Positions 21,756 through 35,000 of a DNA stretch of 64,000 bases are shown here, in pieces. Made by a program: the position numbers and the translations under genes. The stretch is from Ipomoea triloba. Taxonomy: Eukaryota; Streptophyta; Magnoliopsida; Solanales; Convolvulaceae. The stretch lies in assembly GCF_003576645.1 (NCBI RefSeq), contig NC_044922.1, forward strand, positions 2,350,119 through 2,414,118. The letters are read 5' to 3'. A model generated the notes under the pieces. It was not told the DNA's origin and did no database searches. It saw only the letters and a list, made by a program, of their open reading frames with translations. How positions within the stretch are numbered: position 1 is the stretch's first letter; every line of letters begins with the position of its first letter.

Positions 21756-24700
21756 ATGGAGTTTTCACGCAAGAAAACTTGTGTTATCGCCGTGTTGTTG
21801 TTGTTCTCAGCTTTAGCAGTTGAAGGTCATCGGAGATTCGGCGACGACGACGGCGGTTGGATCACCGTCAACGGCGGCCGTTTCGAGCTCAACGGCTCGC
21901 CGTTCCTCTTCAACGGCTTCAACGCCTACTGGCTGATGCACGTCGCCGCCGACGTCGGCCAGCGCGGCAAAGTCACGGAGGTTCTCAGAGAAGCCTCCGC
22001 CGCCGGCCTCTCCGTCTGCCGGACGTGGGCTTTCGCCGACGGCAGTGATCCCACCGACCTCCAAACCTCCCCCGGCGTCTATAATGAACGTGTTTTTCAG
22101 GTACACAATTACTTTTCCCCGATGATTATACGCCGGGAAATTGGGAATGGTATATTATATGCTCAACAAACTCCCTCACACGTGAGGCCGATTACTTTTT
22201 ATGGCCTCAAGCACCACGTGATTCGAAACCATGACATTTAGCATGTGGTTAGCTCTAATACCAAATTGAATCAATTTTAACTAAAAGTTTAAACTGATTG
22301 TTGCATTGTACATTTATATTTATATATTATATATTCAAGGGTGAAAACCCCTAAATTATTATTATTTCTAAAATTTATTTTGATGTTTAGGGACTTGATT
22401 TTGTGATATCCGAAGCGAGAAAATTTGGGGTTCGATTGATACTGAATCTGGTGAACAATTACAACGATTTTGGAGGGAGGCCGCAGTATGCAAACTGGGC
22501 AAGAAACGCCGGAGAACAGATCGCCGGCGACGACGATTTCTACACTAATCCGGTGATCAAAGGCTATTACAAGAACCATGTCATGGTAGTTAAAAATGGG
22601 ATTTTTTTTCCCTTTTGATTGAATAATATTAATTATTTTCTAATTAAATAAATAAATAATATACATGCATGCATGGTTTGTTGTTGCAGACAGTGCTAAC
22701 AAGAATGAATACAAATAGTGGGATTGCTTATAAGGATGATCCAACCATCATGGCATGGGAACTCATAAACGAGCCTCGTTGCGCTTCTGATCTCTCTGGG
22801 AACACTGTTAATGTGAGAACAAATAATTAAACACACACATATGTAGAAGAGGGTCTCACGAGAACAAGCTCTACTTAAAAAGTGATGACTAATATGATGC
22901 ATTTTGATTGATTAAGGGTTGAGGGTTGCTGAAAAATAAGAAAAAAAATGATGGTGCCAATTTTATAGATATTTTTTTACTAAAATTCTCAACCATTAAA
23001 TGAATCTGATGGACAACTATAATTAATTCTCACTTTTTCAGAAGAACTATGTTCTCATTTGTACCATCCTCTATATATGTGTGCGCCCTGCAATGCGTTA
23101 TATTATTATTCTTTTTTTTTTTTTGTGTTACGATCTATTTGATTAAAATGCTAAGATGTCATTTTACACATATAATGAGACAGAGAGAGTAATAATATTT
23201 GCTTACATGCATGCACTTGCAGGGATGGATTGCGGAAATGGCAAGCTACGCGAAATCAGTGGACAACAAGCACTTGGTGGGGACAGGGATGGAGGGATTC
23301 TACGGCGACACCATGCCGGAAAGGAAGCAATACAACCCCGGCTACACCGTCGGCACGGATTTCATCGCCACCCATCAGGTGCCGGACGTCGACTTCGCCT
23401 CCATACATGCATACACAGATCAGTGGTAAGTAAAATAGGGACGGTTCAAGTGATAACATGTTTCTATACATATAAAAAGTGAGGACTAATCAAATCTGAT
23501 TGTTAATGAACAACTGAGATCAGTACTTATTCTTTACATAGGTCTATATTCTTATTTGATGTGCCCATACATATATATGTATATATACATAATCTTCTTC
23601 TTCAATTCTGCAGCGGGTCTGAATGGATTTTTGGGTGCAGTAATCGGGTCAAAGATAATTTCTAGAAAAGATTTATCCGTGTTGACAATATTGGGATGAC
23701 TCAGTTCAAAGATTTGTACTTTTCCAATATATGGATAGTTCATAGTTTACCTCCCATATTATATTCAAATTCAAATTTCCATTATATATGGGTAGTTTAA
23801 TTAGCCAACCAACATTGGGTGGTTGGTTATTAGTTTGACAAAAAATAATTTTACTTTTCCTATATATCTAAATAGAAAAATGAGGTGCCAAGTAGCTTAT
23901 AACTCAATAGTATATATGTAGTTATATGTAGAAGATCATAGGTTCAAACCACACCATATACATACTATGGAAGGTAGAACACTAACATAATATTCATTTC
24001 TAATACACTGAATGCTCATTTTTTGATGGTTCATTTCTAGTGTACTGAAGTTTATTATTTGATATTCGTACTATCTAAAAATGAATTTTTAGTAGGTTAA
24101 AAATGAACGTTTATCAATAGTTCACATGTTTCATAGTATAATTTGTCGTGATTTCCTAATTTTCCTCTACTATACACTAGGGGTAGGCCGGGCTAGGGGC
24201 AGGGCAAGGTAGTGGAGCAAATTTTTAGTAGGTTAAAAATGAATGTTACATTTATCAATAGTCCACATGTTTCATAGTATAATTTGTCGTGATTTCTTCT
24301 ACTATACATTAGGGGTACGACAGGGCAGGGCGGTGGACCCTCATGGTTGGGATTTCGATTGCTAGTAGTTTAAGGATCATTTTTTCCTTTCTTTTCTTTT
24401 TAGTTGCATCGACAATGACTGCGTGAGGGTTCAATTCTTGTCCACAATAGTCTTTATTGACCCAACTTTACTAAGTTATGCCCTACAAAACAGCAATTTA
24501 CGGATTTACCCCTCCACCAAGACAACAAGATCCCGGGATCTCGGGACTAATTAGGGTTTGAATTGGCAGCTAAAAGATGATTCTAATGTTCTTTATATTT
24601 GCAGGGAGTCAGGGAAGAGCGACGACGATCAAATGGCGTTCATGGAGAGCTGGATCGGAAGCCATTGGCAAGACTCCCAAAACATCCTCAAGAAGCCATT

Positions 24701-25130
24701 AATCCTCGCCGAGTTCGGAAAATCCAGCCGTGACCCCGGCTTCACCGAGGCCGGCCGAGACGCCTTCATGACCAAAGTCTACACCGACACTTACAATCTC
24801 GCAAAATCCGGCGGCGCCATGGCCGGCAGCATGATCTGGCAGCTCACCGCCGACGGCATGGAGGACCTCGACGACGGCTACTCCATCGTCTTGGCCGATA
24901 ACCCCTCCACCGCCGGCATAATCGCCGGCCAGTCTTACGTCATGTCCAAGCTCTCTCAGCAGCTTCTCAGCCGCCCGCGCGTCCGCTCTTTCGGCGGCGC
25001 GTGGGACTGCCGCTGCCGTTCACAGTACCCGCGCCGCCGTCATCACCACCATCGTGGCTTGCCGTGGGGAGCCGCCGGCCGTCGCTATGGATGCTGTGAA
25101 AACCTTCATGAAGGAAGAGCGGAAGCGTGA
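21756..25130 (+). CDS. mannan endo-1,4-beta-mannosidase, GH5
   Basis: Five exons: 21756-22100, 22391-22585, 22690-22812, 23223-23425 and 24605-25130. All have GT-AG borders and compatible phases, giving 463 aa as read. Residues 1-24 are a signal peptide ending near VEGH, so the product is secreted to the cell wall, where it cuts mannan, glucomannan and galactomannan backbones. Family signatures: [28 protein letters not shown] with the acid/base Glu, and LILAEFGKS with the nucleophile Glu. The closing part [20 protein letters not shown] is normal. After QQLLSRPR (about 24985) the frame becomes an odd Arg/His-rich 50-residue tail, while another frame stays open to 25182 with more ordinary composition, so a 1-nt indel is suspected. 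The upstream frame is open before the ATG, but the signal peptide fixes this start. Exons 1 and 5 are GC-rich. Confidence 0.93.
22130..22320 (-). repeat. retroelement-like repeat in mannanase intron 1
   Basis: Read on the minus strand it contains TTTGGTATTAGAGCTAACC and TTTCGAATCACGTGG. These resemble the initiator-tRNA-related sequence found next to plant LTRs or in tRNA-like repeats. No paired LTR was found, so the class is uncertain. Confidence 0.3.
23900..24330. repeat. internally duplicated repeat in mannanase intron 4
   Basis: A segment with TTTTTAGTAGGTTAAAAATG, CACATGTTTCATAGTATAAT and TTGTCGTGATTTC occurs twice (about 24085-24155 and 24220-24297). Each is followed by a G-rich stretch (GGGGTAGGCCGGGCTAGGGG and GGGGTACGACAGGGCAGGGC). 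The CATAGTATAATTTG part resembles the end of the MULE-type MITEs in this window. Confidence 0.45.
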
Positions 25131-28024
25131 AGGAGACGATTTGAAATGTGACGTCATAGAGAGTTATTTTAGGAGCCAATAAATTATATCTTTATATGTT
25201 AATTCCTTCATATATGTTCTTTATGTGATAATTGGTAATAAAAATCAAAATTTTAATACCTCTTTTAACCTTTATAGTATATATTACTCTGTATAATTAA
25301 ACTTTTTTTTTGAATAATAAGAAAAATTCACAGTCATTGTCTGATGATGTGCACGGAGTAAACCTCACCTTGTGACCCTAGTTAGTCCTGTGAAATTAAT
25401 ATTTTTTATATTCATAAATAATGTGAGTAGGTATAACCTCCACTAAAGTATTTTGTAACAGTTCAATAACTGATATAGTTTCGCGAACAATTTTGTAGTA
25501 GCCTTTTGCAACTACTAGAAATTGTGTCGCGATAGTTTTAAGACTAGCTAGCCCTTTCTTCTCAAATAGCATCCGTCATCATAACTACTGGTAGGGTACT
25601 TTGGTGGCAATTCAATAACCGTCAATGATATAGAGTCACGAACAATTTTGCAGCAACTTTTTGCAACCACTATAAATAGTGTCATGAAAGGTTTAACATT
25701 ATCTGATCTTTTTTCTTAAATTGTATTTGTCAACATTATCACTACTAAAAATTGATAAATGATTTTTTTTTTTTTTTGGGGTAATGTTTTGTTATGATCA
25801 CATTGAAGATATTGATATAAACCTAGTCTATTCATCAAGATTTAATTTTGTTATGATCTATATGCATAGGTGTAAGGTGTACATGATGTTGTAGATGAAT
25901 ATACATGCACTTGTAGTAGCTAAGCTTGTGGGTTTGTTAAACCCATGTTAATCAGATAGTGACATGCATGATCTAGTTGAGTTACGTTAAATCACACGAC
26001 AACTAATAACACGTACATAACTAAGCTAAGGCGGTTACGACAGTTGAAACATTATTCCTAGGAAATTTCTAGTTATTAATTACCTGTATTCTAAGTAACA
26101 AATTGTACGTGTCACCATCATATATGAATATGAATGTATATATGTAACGCAAACATCATATCATGTATGTATGGTCGCCATTGAAACTTTGGAAACCGTC
26201 CTAACTTACGTTGCGTGGAAATGTTACGTTAGTATTTTGGTCGGGTCACTGGTCCACTGCACGCGGAATATGATGGAATTAAGGTTGTCATAATTGAATA
26301 CATATTTTATCTCGATTAAAACGTTAATTAAATCAATATAATTGCGCTATGTATGTATCATATATAGAAAAGTTTACAGTGTTAATTGATATTAAGGTTT
26401 ATTGCATTAGGTACAATAAAAAATATTATCTCAAAGTATTAGTTAAATAAATGCTAATTAAGCTTCACCTAATACTTGCTTCGAGTGACAAAGTAAAGAT
26501 TCGATTCTTACTACGAACATAAGTTCATGTGGTTGAGTTGTTCCAAATAACTTTTTGTAGTTAATTCTTTAAATTTTCTAGAAATCAAAAGAAAAGCCAG
26601 ATAAAGAGAAATCACTATGGATTATATTTATCCCAATTTCTTTCAGGATAAGGCTAAGGGTGATGACAACAATTTTGATAACTAAATGAAGAGTGAGTAT
26701 TCTTTGAGAATATTCTCTCACGAATTTTTATCTGTGAGATAAGTCGAATCAAAATAAAAATGTAATATTTATGTTGGATTATAATCATGAATAAATTATT
26801 TGTTGTTTATAAGGAGGAGTGTAATATTTTACGAAAAAATATAATACTTTTGAATCAAACTGTAATATTAAGCTTTAAAAAAATAAACTGTAATATTAAA
26901 GGTCGAACCGTTACTTATGAGAAAAAATGTAATACTAATTATGGATAAATTGATTTATCGTTGCTTATAATAGAAAATGTAATACTCATTATGAGAACTT
27001 TAAAATCAAATTGTAATATTAGGGGTTGAACAGTAACTTAATACTTTATGAGGAAAGTTGTAACATTTATGAGACTATGAGAGAAAATATAATACTTATG
27101 AAAAATTCAACTCAGGCCACCCATGAATAAGAATTCGTGAAGCGGTTTCATAAGAGATTTGCAACACAATTGATCATACCGAAATTTGTCATTAATTGGT
27201 AAGCGTCAAGAGAGCTACATGGATTAACATCATGATTTTTTTTCTTCTCAATAATCTAAATTTCTGACTTTGTCGGACTAGACTCACGAGAAGCTCACCG
27301 AATCCCTAATATTCATAATAAGAATCGAACACTCACCCGAATAACTCTCCGAGCTCTCACCTAATTGTTGAAAGTAAGTTTTAAGTGAAATTTTTTATCT
27401 ATTAAATCAATGCCCATAGTTTTCATAATAAAGAAAAATTAAAATTTTAAAAATAAAACACACGCATTACATCAACAACAACAAACGAACAAACTAATTA
27501 AACCAATGGCTATTTGTCGTGCAAGTTACCATAACCGGACAACATGGGTCATGGCCGGGTTCCTTAGAAACCCCATACTTTTATTGTTATGTGCATCAAA
27601 AGGTTCGATTAGTGCACGTCATTACATATTACTGTATAAAGTTTAACTATCGTAGGTTATTACATGTTGTAGTATTCAATTATTGTATTTTGTGTTCTTG
27701 TAACACATCTCAACTAGTTAATCAATCTAAATTAAATTTATAAGCTTTCTTTTGTTAGTTATTGTATGGTGCAAGGTTCAAATTCTACTAAAGACCAATA
27801 AAGAGAGGTACGAATCTGATTAGCATTACATCAATATAAAAATTCACATAAATGGATAATTCGTCTACTTATCATTTTTCAAATTTGAAAAATTGAAAAA
27901 AATACTCTCTATTTCTTTTTCTCTAAATTTTGATAAGTTAGACATATTCACCAATTTGAAGAAGTGGAGAAAGGTAAAAATTTGTGTGGGACTATCTCAT
28001 TCGTCTCAATCCGTGAGAGTGTTA

Positions 28025-28070
28025 GATCTTTGATTAATGGGTCAAAGATTCGACACATTAATCAAAGATC
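28025..28070. repeat. perfect 15-bp inverted repeat
   Basis: GATCTTTGATTAATG (28025-28039) is followed after 16 bp by its exact reverse complement (28056-28070). No gene or TIR context was recognised. Confidence 0.6.
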
Positions 28071-28232
28071 CGACTCGTGAAGCGGGCTCACACAAGTGTT
28101 ACCCATTTTGAAAAATGTTTGCCCTCCACTCCACCTCCCTCTCTTGCCACAATCTTGAAAATAAAAAGCTAATTCATTAAATCATAAGTTGAACGGTTTA
28201 CCATACAGATTGATTCTTTACCGTGAGACATA

Positions 28233-28597
28233 GAAACAAATTTCCTAGCATAGTAGACTATTTCACAAATTGATATGATCAAACGCAAGAAACAAATTTC
28301 TTAGCATAGTAGACCTGTTTTACAAATTGATATGATCAAACGCAACCAACACTGACTCTGGTATGACCATAAATAGTCTGGAATGAGAGTATTTTATTGT
28401 CCTTAAACTTCTACCCAACATGAACAGAAACATAATTAGTCGGTATGTGATCCTAATTGACTAACAAAATAAATTGTTAGACCAAAAAACAGTAATTATT
28501 ATATAAAACCATCTTACATTAAATGTGGAATAAAATAAATTGTTAGACCAAAAAAAGAGTAATTATTATATAAAACCATCTTACATTAAATGTGCAA
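28233..28597. repeat. two short tandem duplications
   Basis: Units of about 56 bp (28233-28288 and 28289-28345, around TTTCCTAGCATAGTAGAC) are followed 120 bp later by units of about 66 bp (28466-28531 and 28532-28597, around TTAGACCAAAAAACAGTAAT). Both are nearly identical within pairs, so they are recent. Confidence 0.7.
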
Positions 28598-29096
28598 TAT
28601 TTTTTAGTTAAAATATACTCCGTAATATTTTAAAATGTTAACTTATAGAAAGTACAATGTGACATACTGACATTTATTATCGATTACAACTCCAAATTAC
28701 AACTATTGTTATTGTTATGACTTATGAGGAAGCCAGGTAAATGGGAGCCAAATGTTTTGAAGATTACAATTAACAAAGAGGCAATCCCTTTCTCCACAAG
28801 AATATGAATAATGCAAATTACTAACGGGAAAACAATAATAATAACATGAAAATTTGCACAAAACGTATAAAGTTCGGCATACTATGCTCTCTACAAAGTA
28901 TCAATATGACTATTCTACAACAAGCTTCATTCTCAAGGCAAAAACTGTGCGAGCCAGTGGCGTTATGAACACCTTTTTTTTAACCTTTGTTCCAGTAAAA
29001 CGCAAGTCACTGATCGCGTGGGATAAACAAAATACAAGAGATTGATTGATATGTACCGCCTTTTTTTTTAACTCCGGGGGCAGCGTGGTTGTTCCA

Positions 29097-32000
29097 CTAA
29101 AGCAAGTCCAACAGGGGTGGCTGCTCTGTCTGAGACTTTGCTTGGCTAGGCCGTGATAGTTGCCCTTGATTTCCTCGCCCTCGTCCCCTTCCTCTACCAA
29201 TGGCAGTTGATGGGGGTGGAGCTAGCCTTGGTGCAGTTTGCTCGGTTTTGTTTGAAGAGAAAATCGAACCAAGATCCATGGGTTTCGCAGAAGAGCCTTG
29301 AGTTTGTTTCATGTAGCCAAGAGAATTCTGGGAATTAACAGCCCCACCGCTGAGACCACCGAAATTCAGCGTGGAATTCCCTTGGTTCGGTTTCAAGGGC
29401 TCTGTAGACATTGGGGTGCCAAGAGACCATGAGGAAGTGGAATTCCCTTGGTTAGGTTTCAAGGGCTCTGTAGACATTGTGGTGCCAAGAGACCATGAGG
29501 AAATGCTATCCAACGCATTAGGATTGCTCGTGCTGTTGCTGGAACCATGCATGTTGAAAGGCGAGGCCGATGTGCCATTGTTAAGAGGTTTAGAAGCAAC
29601 GGTAGAGCCACTAGGTCGAGGAGGCCAGTTGGCAAAAGGATCAAGATCATCAAAACTACCATTTGATGCTCCTTTGCTTTCATCTTGCTTCTCAGAATCT
29701 ACCGATTTGTTGGAAGCAGCAAGGGGTGAGGATCTAGGTGGCCACTCCAAATCGACCGCAGGACATGAAGATGAAAGCTGCTGGGTAGAAGCAACAGAAG
29801 TCATAGGCGACGGTGAGAACACTGAAGTCACTTGATTGGACTGAGCAGCAACAGCAACAGTCGGCTGAGCTGATGATAAGGTTACAGATGACTGCTGGGC
29901 AACTGAAGATCCTCTCGTGGGAATCCAGTCTTCATCCCATGATGTGCTGCGTCTTGCAGTAGATGCGGCAGTTACACTAGTTTTATTTACTTGCCCCGCC
30001 AGATGGCCCTCAATACCAACGGATGGTTTTACTTCTGGTGCTCCAGAGTCACTAAGCATTACGCCTTTTTTCTCTTCTATCTTCCTGCATCCCAAGCCAA
30101 AACGCAAGTATTGCTTCTTAATTAAACCAAGAAAGAAGAGCATAACTGAAAAACTCGTATTAAAATTTAAAAAGAAAAAAAAAATCCTGGTTGACAGAAT
30201 AAGGATGGGAAGGGTTTAAATTAAAATTTGAGAAAAATGTGTTAAAATGTTGAAACTTCCTTGACAATTTTCATAATAAACCAAACCAAATCTTAAGGCC
30301 GCCCCAAAACTTCCATCATATTACTTGCCGACAGATTAACGGAGTGAAACAGAAAACTGACCTGAGAATATCCTTAACAAAAGCCATATATTTTGCAAAT
30401 TGCTGAACATTTAGCTGCTGGGAAATTAGTAGAGGCATGAGAAGTGGAAGAACGTGCTCCGTTGTGAATTCTATTCCATACTGGGGAAAAGGCAATTGAA
30501 TTAGACCACTTTGAGGAAACACAAACAAAATTAAAGCTCATCGTATTATTGATGATTTAAAGTAAAGTGTATAAAACCTGTTTCAAGATAGAGTTAGCAA
30601 CACCAAGGGTACACATCAGTGTTGGGGCAGAACGGTCAACAGCAGTACACCGTTGGATCGTCTGCAGTATTTCAAGAACAGAATGCTTATCGAGCATGTG
30701 TATCATATCACTTAGGCATAACAGTGCATTCACTCTCACCTGCAGATAGAAGGAAAAGGTATTTCCTAAGTAAACTATAATGAATAAACACAGATTAAAT
30801 TGATGGAAAAGGGGAATTTGCAGAAATGGAAATACATTGTACATGCCAGAATATATTCCATATATAAAATCTTTACGGGAATTCTTGATCATTCTATTCA
30901 AGAAACAAATTCTAAAGGATTTCAGCTGAAATAAATCAAAACAGAAAAACATACTGCAGCAACAGTTGTCTTAAGTGCCAACCCATGAACACGAGGCACA
31001 ACGGATTGTTTTACCAACTGCAAAAAAATATAAATAAATAAAACACATCAACTTCTAAAGTAAGAAACATAATAATGTATGAACTAGTCCAGTGACAATA
31101 AACAACCCTAAAGATGTTTCTATCTGAAAGTTAAGCTATCAAGAAAAATGCAACCAGCAATGACCTGGGAATCAAGTTGCTTAGAAAGTGTCACGGTCTT
31201 CTTTAGGGCTTCTTCTTGCAACCTTGGATCAGAGTCATCATAAGCCCGTACAATCATAGGTAAAATATGTGTGACTAAATGATCTTGACTTGCCTATAAG
31301 ACAAAGGCACCACAAACAAAATTAATATGGAGCACACGATAATTGATAAGCACATAAAAAAAAAAAAAATCTTGACCAGCTATCAAAGAATTGGTAAAAA
31401 AAACACTCTTAACCAAGCAACTACTTAATTACAAATAAATCCAAAACCTAGTAAAGAAAAGAAAAAGGAAACCAACAAAAGCCAAACAAGAGTTTGGAAG
31501 TTTAAAATTTCTAAAAGGAAAATTGTTCTGCATGTTACTTCTCATCTACTGTTTTCACTACAAGTCTACAACACCAACCTTGGTGATGCCACAGAATACT
31601 CTAATGAATACCAAGACTAATTCAGCTATCCCATTTTTGGCAGATGCAGAATTTTTCCGGGAGATTGCAACAGCCTCAGAAATTTATAATTAACAGTTAG
31701 CAAGATGCTGATAGCAAGATCGAACAGAGAAAAATTCTCCCCCAGCTGTGTAAAATTTAAACCACATTGACTTATTGAGAAATCATTTGTCATTTTAAAA
31801 TTGACTGCTTAACAAAAAAGTAAGCACATATGACACCCAGAAATGGATAGAAAGGTTCAAAACTATAATTCACTAGATGGCAGATATCGCCAGAATATAT
31901 AGATACCCATGTGTCTTTGTATTATAAACATCAAAAGGACTAACCAATAGCTTGTAGGGTTGATAACTCAAAATATATAGACATCCAAGTGCCTTTACCT

Positions 32001-35000
32001 TGTTGACAATAAGCTCTGCACGCTTCACAAGTAGCAATAGTGTCTCACCAGAAGCAGTACTTAGCACAGGAACAAGAGCTGGTAGGGTTGATAACTCAAA
32101 ATCATTTCTATCCTGCAACAATTTTGAAGATACAACTCTAAATATTGTAATTTTAGCCAAGGAATAATTGGCACATCAGGCCATTCTCATGCAAGAAATG
32201 CAACTATCAAAAAAAAATGGTCATGCTCTTGTCCTTCATAACCAACAGCAGCTTCAGAAAAAACTTCAGCTCTCAAAGAAGGTAAATTAGAGTCAAAGAT
32301 CAACATGAAATTTTAAGTTCCGAGAAGCATTATAGACCAGCTATGTACCTGAGACTCAGCAATGGTCAGAACCATTGGTAGAATCATTGGCTGCATTACC
32401 AAATTTCTAAGCTCTGCACAAAGTGGAGGAAGAACCTGCACATATGATTTCACAGACATGGAAGTTAATCAGCCCTTCAAGAAACTAAAAGCAACTAATA
32501 AGGTTGTTGGTGCAACAATGAAACTTCTTTATAAAAACATAAACACAGAATATTGTAGATCCTCCTATAGCAAACTGCAAACTTATCTTTCCTTACAAAT
32601 TGCACAGCCCCTTTTAGAGGGATAACTATATGTTTATTCAACCCCTTTTAAACTCAAACAAAGTCCTTAAAAATAAAATATAAAAATACCATTGCCTCAT
32701 GTCAATATTGTGAAAGGATAGAAAGACATAGATTGCATATAATTTCTAGTCCAGTGGTGCATCTAAAGTACAGAACAAATAAATCCTTATTCCTGGTGTA
32801 AAGAGTGTCCAATGGCATTAAAAACTTCTTACTCCTTAAGTTTATTTGTGTGGTATCTTGATTGTCAATCTTTTATAGCTCCACTTTGAGGTATAAATCT
32901 TTGACTTGTAAACATGATTACTTTATCCAACAACCCCATCCCCAAACAACTAAGAAAAAGAATCTTAGAAACAATGGGGCTTCACATGAAAATTTATTTT
33001 TATCAACCAAATTGGAAGAAAATTCTAAAAGTTGAAAGGCAGGAAATTGATTTTCTTTTTTGCTTTAATGATGAGCTCATTACTTTATTTTAAAGACATT
33101 TCTCCTTAGACTACTTATAGGAAAGGCAGAAAGCATTGAGGTATTTGCTTCCTAAGGGTAAGCCATGGGACACTGTGCCACTTGATAACCAAGACAGCCA
33201 TGGCACCCACTTCTGACATAGAAGAAACTGGAAAACAAAAAGTTAAAACTGCATATGATCACATCTTCTAAGTAATAACACATTTGAAAGATAACACAAA
33301 AATTCAAACCTTATAGCGAAGTACACGCGAATCGAAATCTTTCCACATGTCAGATAATGCTTTTAGAAACTCAGACTTCTGCATGTTGTCTCTTTCCTGC
33401 AAGAAAAACTTATTCTTAAAACCACAAGCTTTCACCACTTTGTGTAATTTCAATATAGACACTAAAATGTATACTTCAATTACTCAAACTTAGTTGATTA
33501 ACTGCTTTAACTTGATGTGATGTATTTCACCTAACTTATATGATTCAACTACCAGATATAATCTGATTTAATTTCTAATTGATTAAACTCCATATCCAAT
33601 CAAATTAGCTTTTAGCTCAAATGGGATGGAGAGTAGTATAATTCATGAATTGGACTTGTCACAACCAAGAACTTACAAGCATGTGATCTAGAAAGCGAAG
33701 AGCACGCAACCTAGTGTCATCTCGAAAAAAGGATGAACCTGTAAAAGAGAAATGAAATATAATTTAGCAAATGAAGTCCTGGGTCCTTAAAGCAACACCC
33801 TTATATATAAACCAGCAATAAATTGTGTGTGTGTGAGTGTGAGAGAGAGAGAGAGAGACCATATACATGTATGAATGATGCATACATATATACATAAATA
33901 TATATGTATGGATGTATAAAAGAGGTGTTGCCCATTATTCTGATTTTATGCATTTATAAAGGCATCTTTGGTGAAAGCAAACCTTTTTAAAGCAATAAGC
34001 GCACTAAAGCAAAAGTGGACCACTTTACTTTAAAGCACAAAGCAAACTAGCGAAGCATTGCTTTTGCATACAAAGCAATGCAAAATGGCAAAATTAAATT
34101 TTATAATTTAGAATGATATATAAAATTATAAATGGTTTATAATGCAACTTTAAAGACAAAAATACTATAGTCAACATCATTTTATAACAATACAAGCATG
34201 TTGCATCCTTAATAATCAATGTATGCCTCCATTTCTGAGGCGGAGGCGACTTTAGGTGAAGTAATTTTAACCTAAATTCCTCAAAATTTATGTTGATTTT
34301 GCACAATGTATAAAAGTGCACTTAGTGGTACAGTTTGTGCATCACTTGCTTTGGACCGAAGAGGTCACTTCAGTCCGCTTTCATATATTGCTGCACTTTG
34401 TTGAATCAAAGTGAGAAGCCTCCAGTCGCGGTTGCTTTTGACAAGTGAGGATGAAAAGGCATCAATGTAGTTCAAACTCCATTGACAACAGCAGGAAAAT
34501 GACACACAAAAAACAAAAGCACCAACTATTCTACATTTCTATGTTTGCTATGCTTTTAAATTTTCATTTTGGGGTTTGAAATCCCATTATGTCATAACCT
34601 GTAAAATTGCCTTTCCCTTATGATTTTCTGAATAGTATCTATTCACACGTTGTAATAAAAGAATGGAGTTAGTCCTATTCTTATATTGGAAACTCTGGCA
34701 TAACAAAGGAATCCTATACATCAGTATTCCCTCACTCCCCAAATGATAGAAACAATCCTTACTCTTCACTTCTTTCCAAACACATGGCATAAATATCAGA
34801 AGTTGAAAATCCAATCCCACAACACAGCTTGGTTTTGTAATTTTCAGAATAATAAAAAGATCTTTTTATTCTTTTTTGTTTGTCTTCTCTGAGGTGGGGA
34901 GAGCAGAAAGCAGAAATGCCTATGGCCATCAACTCAGTTAAAGCTTTAAAACTAAGGGCACCAGATTTCCAGATTGAAATATACTAGCAATATAAAAGAC

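Larger units (their letters stand above)
25183..29060. other. intergenic between mannanase and SCYL2
   Basis: AT-rich DNA without a recognised gene. It includes a stretch of loosely repeated TGTAATATT/AATACTTATGA motifs (about 26755-27110), a hairpin (28025-28070), two neighbouring short tandem duplications (28233-28345 and 28466-28597), and the 3' flank of the SCYL2 gene from about 28650. Confidence 0.55.

Noticed and set aside
22130..22320. full LTR retrotransposon in mannanase intron 1
   Set aside because: Only a primer-binding-site-like segment is visible; no paired LTRs, no gag or pol, and the intron is only 290 bp.
24967..25179. 70-codon minus-strand frame at the mannanase 3' end
   Set aside because: Shadow of the GC-rich mannanase tail; no supporting motif.
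26755..27110. recurring TGTAATATT motifs
   Set aside because: Too irregular and AT-rich to separate from background composition; noted only in the intergenic description.
29371..29835. 154-codon plus-strand frame over the SCYL2 tail
   Set aside because: Antisense to a tail joined in phase to 13 other SCYL2 exons; its repeats merely mirror the 66-bp duplication.
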